Assembly: GCF_001544795.2 (NCBI RefSeq)
Contig: NZ_FCOI02000012.1
Coordinates: 124,001-188,000 of the forward strand
Direction of reading: 5' to 3'
Origin: Caballeronia temeraria
GTDB taxonomy: Bacteria; Pseudomonadota; Gammaproteobacteria; Burkholderiales; Burkholderiaceae
DNA length: 64,000 nt
Position numbers and translations under genes: made by a program. The notes under the pieces are model-generated. The model was not told the DNA's origin. It was given only the letters and a program-made list of their open reading frames with translations, and did not search any database. Numbering within the stretch: position 1 is the stretch's first letter; every line of letters starts with the position of its first letter. This document shows positions 1 to 8,663 of this stretch, piece after piece.

Positions 1-729
1 GCACCATTCATGATGGTGTTCGCGAACGATGCAGGCGCGCCGATGTGGCTCGCGGTGATCGCGGGGCTCGTCGCCGCGGCGATCATCGGCTTCGTGAACG
101 GTGCGGTGACGGTCTTTCTGCGCCTGCCTTCGTTCGTGACGACGCTCGGCACGTTGTTCCTCATCAACGGCATCACGCTGACCGTTTCGCGCGGCACGCC
201 CGCCGCGACACCGGGCTCGCCCGGGTTCGCCGCCGTGATGGGCGCGTGGGGCTATAGCGAGATCATCTGGACCGTGGCGATTGCGTTCGTCATGCATGTG
301 CTGTTGCGGCATACGCGCTGGGGTCTGCATACGCAGGCGGCGGGCGCGAACGCGATCGGCGCGAGCGAGGCGGGCATTCACGTGAACCGGCTGCGGCTCG
401 GCAATTTCGTGCTGGCCGCCGTGCTCGCGGGCTTCACGGGCATCCTCGAAAGCTTTCGCATCACGTCGATCGATCCGCAAGCGGGCGGCAATCAGATCAT
501 GTTCCTCGCGGTGGCCGCAGCGGTGATCGGCGGTACGCCTTTGACGGGCGGCTCGGGCACGATCGTCGGCGGTCTGCTCGGCGCGGCGGTGCTCGGCATT
601 CTGAGCGATGGCTTTACGCTCATCGGCATCAACGCGTTCACGTTCAACATCATTCTCGGGGCCGCGATTCTTGCCGCGATGATCTTCAATATCCACGTCG
701 GGCGCATTCGCCGCAAAGGAGCACGGTGA
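1..729 (+). CDS. Sugar ABC transporter permease (RbsC/FrcC-like), 5' end missing
   Basis: Inner-membrane permease of a ribose/fructose-type ABC importer. The reading frame is open from base 1, so the gene starts upstream; an in-frame ATG at 10 is internal. About 242 C-terminal residues remain of a family that is usually 310-350. The visible part is a series of hydrophobic segments with the glycine-rich stretch AAAVIGGTPLTGGSGTIVGG typical of this permease family, and a basic C-terminus. The stop (727-729) overlaps the ATG of the ATPase gene, so the two are translationally coupled. The substrate-binding protein is presumably upstream of the window. The sugar cannot be told from sequence. Confidence 0.9.
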   Translation, partial: APFMMVFANDAGAPMWLAVIAGLVAAAIIGFVNGAVTVFLRLPSFVTTLGTLFLINGITLTVSRGTPAATPGSPGFAAVMGAWGYSEIIWTVAIAFVMHVLLRHTRWGLHTQAAGANAIGASEAGIHVNRLRLGNFVLAAVLAGFTGILESFRITSIDPQAGGNQIMFLAVAAAVIGGTPLTGGSGTIVGGLLGAAVLGILSDGFTLIGINAFTFNIILGAAILAAMIFNIHVGRIRRKGAR

Positions 730-1535
730 TGGCAGAACCGCAAACGGCTCCTGTCGCGCACGGCGATCTGGCACTGCGCGGCGACACACTCGTCAAGCGT
801 TTCGGTGCAGTGACCGCGCTCGACGGCGTGTCGCTCACGCTCGGCAAAGGCGAGATTCTCGGCATTCTCGGCGACAATGGCGCGGGCAAATCGACGCTCG
901 TGAAGATCCTCACTGGCTTTCATCAGCAGACGAGCGGCACATTGCAAGTGCATGGCGAGGAGACGCTGCTCAAGTCCGTCGATCATGCGCGCTCGCTCGG
1001 CATTGAATGCGTGTATCAGGATCTTGCGCTCGCGAACTCGTTGTCGATCTATCACAACATGTTCCTCAATCGCGAGATCGTGCGGCGCGGTCCTGGCCGC
1101 GTGTTGCGTCTCGTCGATCACAAGCAGATGCGCGAGCGCGCGGCGCATCTGCTCGAAGATATCGGCGTGCATGTACCTTCCGTCGATCTTCCCGTCGAGC
1201 GGCTATCGGGCGGTCAGCGTCAGGCGATCGCGGTCGCGCGCGCGGTGCATTCGAATGCGAAGATCCTGCTGCTCGACGAGCCGCTCGCCGCGATGGGCGC
1301 ACGCGAGGCCGCACTCATCATCGATCTCGTGATGCGCCTGAAGGAAAATGGCGGCCTCTCGATCATCATGATCATGCACAACTATGCGCAGACGCTCGAC
1401 ATCGCGGATCGCATCATGTTGATGCAGCGCGGCCGCGTGACCTACGAGCAGAGGAGCGCGAACACGTCGGTCGCGGAGCTGATGGATATCGTGAGGCGGG
1501 AATATCGGGCGATGCGCGCGACGACCGCTCAATAG
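729..1535 (+). CDS. Sugar ABC transporter ATP-binding protein, single nucleotide-binding domain
   Basis: ATPase that powers the adjacent permease. It has Walker A (GDNGAGKST, about residue 50), signature (LSGGQRQAIAVARA, about 160) and Walker B (ILLLDEPLAAMG, about 180). At about 268 residues it has one nucleotide-binding domain, like FrcA-type proteins, not the duplicated RbsA form, so it probably works as a homodimer. I take the ATG at 729 because AGGAG near 717-721 is well spaced for it; an in-frame GTG at 726 is the alternative. It overlaps the permease stop. The GntR regulator follows 18 bases later and may belong to the same transcript. Confidence 0.92.
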   Translation: MAEPQTAPVAHGDLALRGDTLVKRFGAVTALDGVSLTLGKGEILGILGDNGAGKSTLVKILTGFHQQTSGTLQVHGEETLLKSVDHARSLGIECVYQDLALANSLSIYHNMFLNREIVRRGPGRVLRLVDHKQMRERAAHLLEDIGVHVPSVDLPVERLSGGQRQAIAVARAVHSNAKILLLDEPLAAMGAREAALIIDLVMRLKENGGLSIIMIMHNYAQTLDIADRIMLMQRGRVTYEQRSANTSVAELMDIVRREYRAMRATTAQ

Positions 1536-1553
1536 CCGTCGTTCGAGCCGCTC

Positions 1554-2297
1554 ATGGATTACCGCAACCCCAGGCAACGCAAGAGCATGCACGGACGCAT
1601 CGTGCAGGAGCTCGGCATGCGGATCGTGAGCGGACGCATTGCGCCCGGCGAGCGTCTGCCCGCCGAGCCCACGCTCTGCGAAAACTATGGCGTGAGCCGT
1701 CCGGTGCTGCGCGAAGCAACGCGCGTGCTCGTCGCAAAGGGGCTCGTCGTATCGAAGCCGCGCGTGGGCAGCGTCGTGCGCGCGCGCGACGAATGGCACA
1801 TGCTCGATCCCGATGTGCTCGTGTGGACCATCAGTCATCTTCCCGAAGGCGAGTTCTTCCGCTCGCTGATGACGGTGCGTCAGATCATCGAGCCTGCCGC
1901 CGCCGCGCTCGCGGCGATTTCCGCGACGGATGAGGACATTGCGCGAATCGGCGCCGCGTATGAGCGCATGGAAGGCGCGCAAACCGCCGCCGATCTGCTC
2001 GATCCCGACCTCGAGTTTCATCGCGCGATCATGTCGGCGACGCACAACGACATGCTCGCGTATATCGGCAACATGCTCTCGCTTGCGCTCAGTGAATCGA
2101 TCAAGCTGACGAGCCGTCATCCGAACACGCACGCGCTGTCGCTGCCGCGTCACAAGGCGATCTTCACCGCGATCTCGAACCGCGATGCGCTGGCGGCACG
2201 TCAGGCGAGCGTCGTGCAGCTCGACAATGCACGCGCCGACGCCACGTCGATTCTCGGCGGTGCAGCGCTCGAACCGGACCGGCCGCTCTCAGGGTAA
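1554..2297 (+). CDS. FadR-subfamily GntR transcriptional regulator
   Basis: DNA-binding repressor or activator of 247 residues. Residues about 8-75 form the GntR winged helix (GERLPAEPTLCENYGVSRPV is the typical core). The rest is an all-helical FCD ligand domain with DLEFHRAIMSATHN and later histidines that often bind metal in this family. It follows the ABC transporter genes on the same strand, so it probably controls sugar uptake in response to the sugar or a breakdown product; this is inferred from position. Its own downstream side is a 220-base gap before the next gene. Confidence 0.88.
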   Translation: MDYRNPRQRKSMHGRIVQELGMRIVSGRIAPGERLPAEPTLCENYGVSRPVLREATRVLVAKGLVVSKPRVGSVVRARDEWHMLDPDVLVWTISHLPEGEFFRSLMTVRQIIEPAAAALAAISATDEDIARIGAAYERMEGAQTAADLLDPDLEFHRAIMSATHNDMLAYIGNMLSLALSESIKLTSRHPNTHALSLPRHKAIFTAISNRDALAARQASVVQLDNARADATSILGGAALEPDRPLSG

Positions 2298-2556
2298 ATA
2301 TTGCTGCTTCGGCGCGTCGCAACGTCCGCCTCGGACGAAATTCGTTCAAGTCGCGTCTCTCCCTGCCGTAAACCCTATTAAGACCGGCTTCGACGCGGTC
2401 TTCTCTTAGCTTTCTGCTTCCGGCAGTCCCACTGTTCCTGCGTCCGACGCGGGATGAACGTCCGTCATCGGTCCGTCCGCGTTCGTCCGGACGACTCGTA
2501 ACGCGCTCGCCTACTTCGTGGACATGGATGTCAGCCATTTAGTAGTGCATATAGAC

Positions 2557-3864
2557 ATGACGAACTTCGTTTTTTCCGGCATGCCGGCTCTCCGCTTCAT
2601 CCGATGCAAGGCCGTTACGCTCGCAGCCGCCGCAAGTGTGCTGCTTGCCGCGTGCGGCGGCGGCGGTGGCGGCAGCGGCGACAACACCGCTTCATCCACG
2701 AACGCCACGGGGAGCGGCAACACATCCGCGTCTGCCGTGAACGTTCCGGCAGCGGATATTCCCGCTTCGGACACAGGAACGACGAAGCTCACGACGAGCC
2801 CGCCTTCCGTCAATAGCACGGTGAATACGCCTTCGACGAACACGGACAACGCAGCCGCAAGCGCGCCCATTGCCGCGTCCACTCCGGACAGCACGGGCGA
2901 TGCCGGCAATACCGGCACCACCACGCCGCCGCAATCCGCGCGCCTCTTCTACGGCGTGAACGGCCACAACAACGAAGGCGGCGCCTACGATACATCCAGC
3001 GCCGCGCTGCAGCTTTCGCAATTGCAGGATCTCGGCGCGAAGCTCTATCGAAACGAGGTCTATAGCCAGGGCACCGCGAACAAGCTCGCGGGCATCGCCG
3101 ACATCATCGCGGCCGGCGGCGTCACCGTGTATCCGGTGATCCTCATGGACATCGCGAATCTCATCAACGAAACGGACGGCTATAACGCCGGTTTCGCGCT
3201 CGGGCAACAGACGGCGAGTTCGCGTCGCTACCCGTACTACGAGGTCACGAACGAGATGGAAGCCACGCTGCTTCTCGGCAATGTCGATGGCGTTCTTCCG
3301 TCACAGTACGATCTCACCAAGTTCAGGATTTTGCGCGGCGTCATTCGCGGGATGATCGCGGGCATCAAGTCGGTCGATACGGCGGGCAAGATCATCATGG
3401 GCGGCGGCACATGGCTGCACTATGGATTCCAGCAGATGCTCGCGGCGGGCATGGAGCCGGACGGCAGTCTCGGGCATCCGGTCGTCGACTGGGACATCAC
3501 CGCGTGGCATTGGTACTCAGATCAGAACGACATCACGCATGCGTGCGGCGGCACCGGCTGTCATAACGTGCTCGCGGCGCTCAAGGCGCTGGGCAAACCG
3601 ATCTGGATCAACGAGTTCGGCGTGCGCCCGAACTACGGCACGGATCAGGCAATCGCAGCGTATCTCGTCGGCGACCAGATGATGGCGCAGTTCATCGCGC
3701 TTGCATCGACATACGATATCGAATCGATCCAGAGCTATGAGCTCTACGACGATCCGGCCACCCTGCAAGGCGGTGGCGCGTACGGCTTGCTGCAGAACGA
3801 CGGCCACACGCAGAAGCCTGCCTACGCCGCGTTCAAGAACTTCGTCGCAGCGCATCCTATGTGA
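2557..3864 (+). CDS. Secreted lipoprotein with a clan GH-A glycosidase-like domain
   Basis: Predicted outer-envelope lipoprotein. The hydrophobic signal ends in a lipobox (VLLAAC) followed by a glycine run and a long Ser/Thr/Ala/Asn-rich linker of about 100 residues. The C-terminal 300 residues look like a TIM-barrel glycoside hydrolase: YYEVTNEMEA carries the likely acid/base Glu and WINEFGV the likely nucleophile Glu, as in GH5/GH39-type enzymes. The start is uncertain: ATG 2557 and ATG 2581 both give a good lipoprotein signal, GTG 2518 is longer, and none has a clear ribosome site. The 3' end overlaps by 8 bases with the convergent Rieske gene. Substrate unknown; an exopolysaccharide is possible. 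Confidence 0.7.
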   Translation: MTNFVFSGMPALRFIRCKAVTLAAAASVLLAACGGGGGGSGDNTASSTNATGSGNTSASAVNVPAADIPASDTGTTKLTTSPPSVNSTVNTPSTNTDNAAASAPIAASTPDSTGDAGNTGTTTPPQSARLFYGVNGHNNEGGAYDTSSAALQLSQLQDLGAKLYRNEVYSQGTANKLAGIADIIAAGGVTVYPVILMDIANLINETDGYNAGFALGQQTASSRRYPYYEVTNEMEATLLLGNVDGVLPSQYDLTKFRILRGVIRGMIAGIKSVDTAGKIIMGGGTWLHYGFQQMLAAGMEPDGSLGHPVVDWDITAWHWYSDQNDITHACGGTGCHNVLAALKALGKPIWINEFGVRPNYGTDQAIAAYLVGDQMMAQFIALASTYDIESIQSYELYDDPATLQGGGAYGLLQNDGHTQKPAYAAFKNFVAAHPM

Positions 3865-4192
3865 TGCTTTCGTCCTCGATCATCACACGGCCATGATCGA
3901 TGCGAATGGGAATGCGCCTGAGGCTCGCGCCGAGACACGGCCCATCGACACATACGCCGTCTTCGAAGCGAAACATCGCGCTATGATGAGCGCACATCAG
4001 CAGCCCGCCTTCGTAGGTCCAGAACGCGTCGGGCTCGTAGTTGAGCGGTATCGAGAAATGCGGGCAGACGTTGCGATACGCCCAGGCTTCGCCGCCGCGT
4101 CGGAGCACGAGCACCGAAGGCGCAGCTTCGAGACCGCCGCCATCGGGTATGTCGTGAAGCGCGCAGATATCGTTCGACGCCGGCTGGCTCAC
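3857..4192 (-). CDS. Small Rieske [2Fe-2S] ferredoxin
   Basis: Protein of 111 residues containing one Rieske cluster site: CPHF (about residue 43) and CAHHSAMF (about 67), giving the C-x-H ... C-x-x-H ligand set. It has no signal peptide, so it is cytoplasmic. It starts at a GTG whose first bases overlap the stop of the intradiol dioxygenase gene (GTGA overlap), and it is the last gene of the hydroquinone operon. No ring-hydroxylating oxygenase is nearby. I infer it may keep the Fe(II) of the hydroquinone dioxygenase reduced, as XylT-like ferredoxins do for extradiol enzymes, or feed an unidentified oxygenase. Confidence 0.85.
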   Translation of the reverse strand: MSQPASNDICALHDIPDGGGLEAAPSVLVLRRGGEAWAYRNVCPHFSIPLNYEPDAFWTYEGGLLMCAHHSAMFRFEDGVCVDGPCLGASLRRIPIRIDHGRVMIEDESIT

Positions 4193-5007
4193 GCTCGCTC
4201 CCGCGGAATCAGCACGAAATCGCGCGCGGCGTCGTAGCCTTCCTTGACCGCCACATACTCGATGACGAGCGAAGCCTTCACGCCGAACACCGCATCGGAG
4301 TTCACGGAAGGATCATCGGACGAATAGAGCGCGGTCGTCAGCGACTCGTAGCCGGGCGCGTCGATGCGAAAGTGAATGTGCGCGGGGCGCATCGGATGAC
4401 GGCCCGTTGCGACGAGCATCTGACCGACGGGACCATCGGTTGGAATCGGATAGCTCGTCGGCTTGATCGAATGAAATGCGTATGCGCCGTCCGCGTGCGT
4501 GCGAAAACGACCGCGCAAATTGCCTTCCGGCTGATCCGGGTCTTGTCCTTCATACATACCGTTCGGCGCCGTCTGCCACACTTCGATGAGCGCATCGGCA
4601 ACGGGCTTGCCCTCAACATCGCGGACCGTGCCATGAAAGAACACCGGCTCGCCATCGCTTTGCGCGATGTTCGCGCCGAACGCGGATTCCTTCACGCCAT
4701 CGCGATAGAACGGGCCGAGCAGACTGCTCTCGGTCGCGGCATCGTCGTGATGCTGGTTGATGTCATCGAGCACGATCGAAAGACCCAGCGTATCCGATAG
4801 CAGAATGAACTCCTGCCGGATGCCGTCGCATTTCTTGCCGGTGGCAGTCAGAAACTCGATGCCCTTTCGCCATTCGTCGTGCGTGAGGTTCACTTCGCGC
4901 GCGAACGCGTGCAGGTGACGCACGAGCGCGATCACGATCTCTTTCGTGCGCGCATCGGCGCATTGGCCGAAAGATTCCGTGACGGACTGCGTGAGGGATT
5001 CGTTCAT
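4189..5007 (-). CDS. Intradiol ring-cleavage dioxygenase, probably hydroxyquinol 1,2-dioxygenase
   Basis: Non-haem Fe(III) enzyme of 272 residues that splits a catechol-type ring between the two hydroxyls. The four expected iron ligands are visible: Tyr in APNGMYEGQD, Tyr in KPTSYPIPTDG, and two His in RPAHIHFRID. The N-terminal helical dimerisation region is present. Catechol, chlorocatechol and hydroxyquinol enzymes share these motifs. The adjacent maleylacetate reductase favours hydroxyquinol, whose cleavage gives maleylacetate. It is coupled to that gene by an ATGA overlap and to the Rieske gene by a GTGA overlap. This corresponds to pnpG/chqB-type genes in known clusters. Confidence 0.85.
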   Translation of the reverse strand: MNESLTQSVTESFGQCADARTKEIVIALVRHLHAFAREVNLTHDEWRKGIEFLTATGKKCDGIRQEFILLSDTLGLSIVLDDINQHHDDAATESSLLGPFYRDGVKESAFGANIAQSDGEPVFFHGTVRDVEGKPVADALIEVWQTAPNGMYEGQDPDQPEGNLRGRFRTHADGAYAFHSIKPTSYPIPTDGPVGQMLVATGRHPMRPAHIHFRIDAPGYESLTTALYSSDDPSVNSDAVFGVKASLVIEYVAVKEGYDAARDFVLIPRERA

Positions 5008-6059
5008 GGCTGTCGTCCTTCGTATGCCGCTTCGATCAACGCACGCAGCGGCGCGCGTTCCACCGGTCGCGAATTCCAGTACGGGCTTTTCATCGCGATA
5101 TCGACGGCGATATCGATATCGCTCTCTTTCATGCCGATGTCCTTCAGCGCAGTCGGCGCGCCGTTCATGTGCGCGAGTTCGAACGCGCCTTGTGCCGCGT
5201 CGTCCGAGCCTATTGCGCGTGCGATGCGCTTCATCGCTTCGGGCGCGGCATCGCGGTTATAGGCGAGCGCGTGCGGCAACACGATGGTATGCGTCTCCGC
5301 ATGCGGCAGATTGAACGTGCCGCCGAGCGTATGACACAGCTTGTGATGCAGCGACATGCCGACACTGCCGAGCACCGCGCCGCACAACCACGCACCGTAG
5401 AGACAATCGCTTCGCGCTTCGAGATCGCCGGGCTTCGCGACGACTTTGCCGATGCCTTGCGCCAGCGCACGAATGCCCTCTTCGGCCATCAGACTCACGA
5501 CGGGATTCGCGTCCTGCGCGTACAGCCCTTCGGCCGCGTGTGCGATCGCGTTGATGCCGCTCGTCACCGAAAGCGACGCGGGCAGCGACACCGTGAGTTG
5601 CGGATCGTAGATCACCGCTTTCGGCAGCACGCGCATGTCGCGGCCGGTCTTCTTCAAACCCGCTTCGGTGAGGCCGTAGATCGGCGTCATCTCCGAACCT
5701 GCGTAAGTGGTCGGCACGGCGAGTATCGGCAGCGACGATGTCAACGCAATCGCCTTGCCGAGTCCCGTTGTCGAACCGCCGCCGATCGCGATCGCGCAAT
5801 CCGCGCCGATACGCTCCGCATATTCGCGCGCCTCACGCGCCGTTTCGACGGGCACGTGCATCACCGCTTGCGCGAACACGCCCGCCGCACGATGTCCGAT
5901 GCGTTCGGCAAGCGCTTCGGCCTGATCGCGCTGCGGCGGTGTCGAGAGAATGAGCGCGCGTCGTGCGCCCAGCAGTTCGATCTCGCGCTCGAGATGTTCG
6001 ATGCTTCCCGCACCGAACACCACGCGCGACGGCATGCCTTGATAAACGAACGATTGCAT
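5004..6059 (-). CDS. hapF: Maleylacetate reductase (iron-type alcohol dehydrogenase family)
   Basis: Reduces maleylacetate to 3-oxoadipate with NAD(P)H. The start used here, MQSFVYQGMPSRVVFGAG, is the characteristic N-terminus of this enzyme and gives 351 residues, the normal length; a longer in-frame opening upstream is ignored. Visible motifs are the nucleotide-binding GGGSTTGLGKAIAL, PTTYAGSEMTPIYG, and the metal-region histidines in HHKLCHTLGG and LPHAETHT. It lies 23 bases after the aldehyde dehydrogenase gene and overlaps the dioxygenase gene by four bases. Both ring-cleavage branches encoded here meet at its substrate. Confidence 0.92.
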   Translation of the reverse strand: MQSFVYQGMPSRVVFGAGSIEHLEREIELLGARRALILSTPPQRDQAEALAERIGHRAAGVFAQAVMHVPVETAREAREYAERIGADCAIAIGGGSTTGLGKAIALTSSLPILAVPTTYAGSEMTPIYGLTEAGLKKTGRDMRVLPKAVIYDPQLTVSLPASLSVTSGINAIAHAAEGLYAQDANPVVSLMAEEGIRALAQGIGKVVAKPGDLEARSDCLYGAWLCGAVLGSVGMSLHHKLCHTLGGTFNLPHAETHTIVLPHALAYNRDAAPEAMKRIARAIGSDDAAQGAFELAHMNGAPTALKDIGMKESDIDIAVDIAMKSPYWNSRPVERAPLRALIEAAYEGRQP

Positions 6060-6082
6060 GATTTCGGATGCGCTCAACGTGT

Positions 6083-7546
6083 TCAACGTGGATAGTAAGG
6101 CGGAATGTTGGCGTCGACATTCACCCACACCGACTTCGCCTGAGTATATTCGCGCATCACTTCGAAGCCCATCTCGCGTCCATATCCGCTCGCGCCCACG
6201 CCACCGAAGGGCGATCCCGGACTCACGCGCTTGTAGCAGTTGATCCACACCATGCCGCTCTTCAGTTGCCGCGCGAAGAGATGTGCGCGTTGCAGATCGC
6301 GCGTCCAGAGTCCCGCGCCGAGGCCGTATTCGGTGCCGTTGGCGATAGCGAGCCCTTCTTCATCCGACTTGAACGTGCTGACGGTCACGAACGGGCCGAA
6401 CACTTCTTCCTGCGCGACGCGATCCGTCGGCTTCGCCTGCACGATGGTCGGCTCGACATAGCATCCGTTCGCGAGCGCGGCGGCGTCCGGCGACTTGCCG
6501 CCCGCGAGCACGCGCCCGCCTTGCTCGCGCGCGATATCGACATACGACAGCACGCGATCACGATGCATCTGCGATGTGAGCGGCCCCATTTCCGTCGACG
6601 GATCGAGCGGATCGCCGATGCGGATCGACCGCGCGAGCGACGTGAAGCGTTCGAGCAGATCATCCGCGATGGATTCGTGCACGATCAGACGCGATGCCGC
6701 AATGCATGCCTGCCCCTGATTATGGAAGATGCCGAACGCGGAGCCTTGCACGACGGCATCGAGATTCGCATCGGCGAATACGACGTTCGCGCCCTTGCCG
6801 CCGAGTTCGAGTTGCACCTTCTTCAGATTGCCGCTCGATGCCTGCACGATCTTGCGGCCCACTGCCGTCGATCCGGTGAACGCGACCTTGCCGATCTCCG
6901 GATGCTCCGCGATGTATTGACCCGCGACGTGACCCAAGCCCGGCAACACGTTCACGACGCCCGCCGGAAAGCCGACTTCAGCCATCAGCTGGGCAATCGC
7001 GAGACTCGACAACGGCGTGAGTTCCGCTGGCTTCATCACGACACAATTGCCCGCCGCGAGCGCGGGCGCCATCTTCCAGCTCGTGAACATCAGCGGAAAA
7101 TTCCACGGCACCACTTGTCCGACGATACCCACCGGCTCGCGCGTCAGATAGTTGAGAAAGCCCGCTTCGACTGGAATCACCGAGCCTTCGAACTTGTCGG
7201 CCATGCCGCCGAAATAGCGGAACGTCGCAGCGGTGCGCGGCACGTCGAGATTGCGCGTATCGCGGATCGGGTGGCCCGTGTCCATCGATTCGAGGCGCGC
7301 GAGTTCGTCGGCGTTGGCTTCGATCGCATCGGCGAGTTTCAGCAGCAGGCGTCCGCGATCCGCCGCCGCCATCGCGCTCCACGCCGGGAACGCTTTCTTT
7401 GCAGCTTGAACCGCGCGGTCGACGTCCTCGCGGCCAGCCATCGCGACTTGCGCGATCTCGCTGTTGTCGTGCGGATTCAGGGTCGCGAGCGTTGCGCCGG
7501 AAAGCGCGGGCACGAAGCGGCCATCGATGAAGAGTTGCGTTTGCAT
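6083..7546 (-). CDS. hapE: Aldehyde dehydrogenase, probably 4-hydroxymuconic semialdehyde dehydrogenase
   Basis: NAD(P)-dependent dehydrogenase of 487 residues. It has PWNFPLMFTSWK, FTGSTAVGRKI (cofactor), LELGGKGANVVF with the general-base Glu, and NQGQACIAASR with the catalytic Cys. On its own it would be a general aldehyde dehydrogenase. Placed between hydroquinone dioxygenase and maleylacetate reductase it matches HapE/PnpE, which oxidises 4-hydroxymuconic semialdehyde to maleylacetate. The 89-base gap upstream contains a small hairpin (CGCCTT-5-AAGGCG, 7590-7606) that might adjust expression relative to the dioxygenase. Confidence 0.88.
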   Translation of the reverse strand: MQTQLFIDGRFVPALSGATLATLNPHDNSEIAQVAMAGREDVDRAVQAAKKAFPAWSAMAAADRGRLLLKLADAIEANADELARLESMDTGHPIRDTRNLDVPRTAATFRYFGGMADKFEGSVIPVEAGFLNYLTREPVGIVGQVVPWNFPLMFTSWKMAPALAAGNCVVMKPAELTPLSSLAIAQLMAEVGFPAGVVNVLPGLGHVAGQYIAEHPEIGKVAFTGSTAVGRKIVQASSGNLKKVQLELGGKGANVVFADANLDAVVQGSAFGIFHNQGQACIAASRLIVHESIADDLLERFTSLARSIRIGDPLDPSTEMGPLTSQMHRDRVLSYVDIAREQGGRVLAGGKSPDAAALANGCYVEPTIVQAKPTDRVAQEEVFGPFVTVSTFKSDEEGLAIANGTEYGLGAGLWTRDLQRAHLFARQLKSGMVWINCYKRVSPGSPFGGVGASGYGREMGFEVMREYTQAKSVWVNVDANIPPYYPR

Positions 7547-7635
7547 GTCTTGCTCGTATCGAAGATTGAAGACGAAGCGTTTCCCGCGACGCCTTTTTTC
7601 AAGGCGCCGTCGTGAGGCATCGGAACGTGAAGGGC

Positions 7636-8631
7636 TTAGAACGCGACCGGATACGGCGGCAGTTCGCCGCTTTCATAGCGCTTGGGCAGATCGGGCGTTG
7701 CGTTCTCCCACACGAGCAGCATCGAGCGCTTCTGCGAATAGCCCTTGTGACGGATGTCGGCGGGCATCGCGGCGATATCGCCGGCGTTCATCGTGATGCG
7801 CGCGCGCGGCTCGCCCGTGTCCTTGTCGGCGACATCCCAGATGATCTGATCCGACAATTGCAGGAACCACTCGACGCGATCGTTGCCATGAAAGACCGGC
7901 AGCACGAATTCCTCGGTCGTCGGGCAAAAGAGACTTTGCTTGCACACGGACGTGACCGACGGATTCCACGTCACGTCCGAGCGCGAGAGATACTTGAAGA
8001 GGCTGAACGCGTGCAATTGCCCTTCGAATCCAGGCTCGGCGTGAATTTCCGGCTCGTCCTGCGATACATCCGCGAACTGTCGATTCACGGGGAAGTCATC
8101 GCGCAACGGCGAATCGCCTTCGAGGCCCGGCATGCGCTTCGTCGCGATGCGCGTGCGATCGATCGCGGCGATATTGTCGCCATGCTTCGCGCCGAATGCC
8201 GAGCCGGTTTCCTCGGGCGCCGCGAACGGATCGAAGCCTTCGTTGACCCAGTCCTTCAGGATCGCCTTGAAGGTCGCCATGATGATCGGCGTTTCAAACT
8301 GCTGCGTGTAGTCGACGCCTGCGTCGCGGAAGCTCGCGTTATATGCGCCGGCATACATGTCGACCTTGCCGTAGTGATTGCGCGTGCCGATCACTTCGTC
8401 GAAATTGACCCAGCCGTAGAAGAAGCCCCATGCAACATCGCGCATCATCGCGCGCAGGAAGTCGTCGGCATGCATCTGATGCGAGCGCGTCTGTCCCTGC
8501 GCCGGCCACTTCACGGTGACGAAATACGCGTCGCGGCTGAATTCGAAATCGCCGAGCTTGAACGTGCGATAGCCGGTGGTCGCATCGGGGTCGGTCGCGA
8601 CGACGCTTTGCAGAAAGACGGTTTGATCCAT
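7636..8631 (-). CDS. hapD: Hydroquinone 1,2-dioxygenase, large subunit
   Basis: Large subunit (331 residues, about 38 kDa) of the two-component Fe(II) hydroquinone dioxygenase (HapCD/PnpCD), which opens hydroquinone to 4-hydroxymuconic semialdehyde. The size, its pairing with a 163-residue small-subunit gene 32 bases upstream and the downstream gene order fit the known clusters. The C-terminal half is cupin-like (FVLPVFHGNDRVEWFLQ, TMNAGDIAAMPADIRHKG) with candidate metal His residues. The start at MDQTVFLQS has a GGAG ribosome site; an upstream in-frame start would overlap the small-subunit gene and is rejected. Confidence 0.85.
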   Translation of the reverse strand: MDQTVFLQSVVATDPDATTGYRTFKLGDFEFSRDAYFVTVKWPAQGQTRSHQMHADDFLRAMMRDVAWGFFYGWVNFDEVIGTRNHYGKVDMYAGAYNASFRDAGVDYTQQFETPIIMATFKAILKDWVNEGFDPFAAPEETGSAFGAKHGDNIAAIDRTRIATKRMPGLEGDSPLRDDFPVNRQFADVSQDEPEIHAEPGFEGQLHAFSLFKYLSRSDVTWNPSVTSVCKQSLFCPTTEEFVLPVFHGNDRVEWFLQLSDQIIWDVADKDTGEPRARITMNAGDIAAMPADIRHKGYSQKRSMLLVWENATPDLPKRYESGELPPYPVAF

Positions 8632-8663
8632 GATGCTGTGCTCCGAAAGATGAGAGTTGGGAT

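Noticed and set aside
6068..7615. 515-codon rightward open frame
   Set aside because: Antisense to the aldehyde dehydrogenase gene; no recognisable domain.
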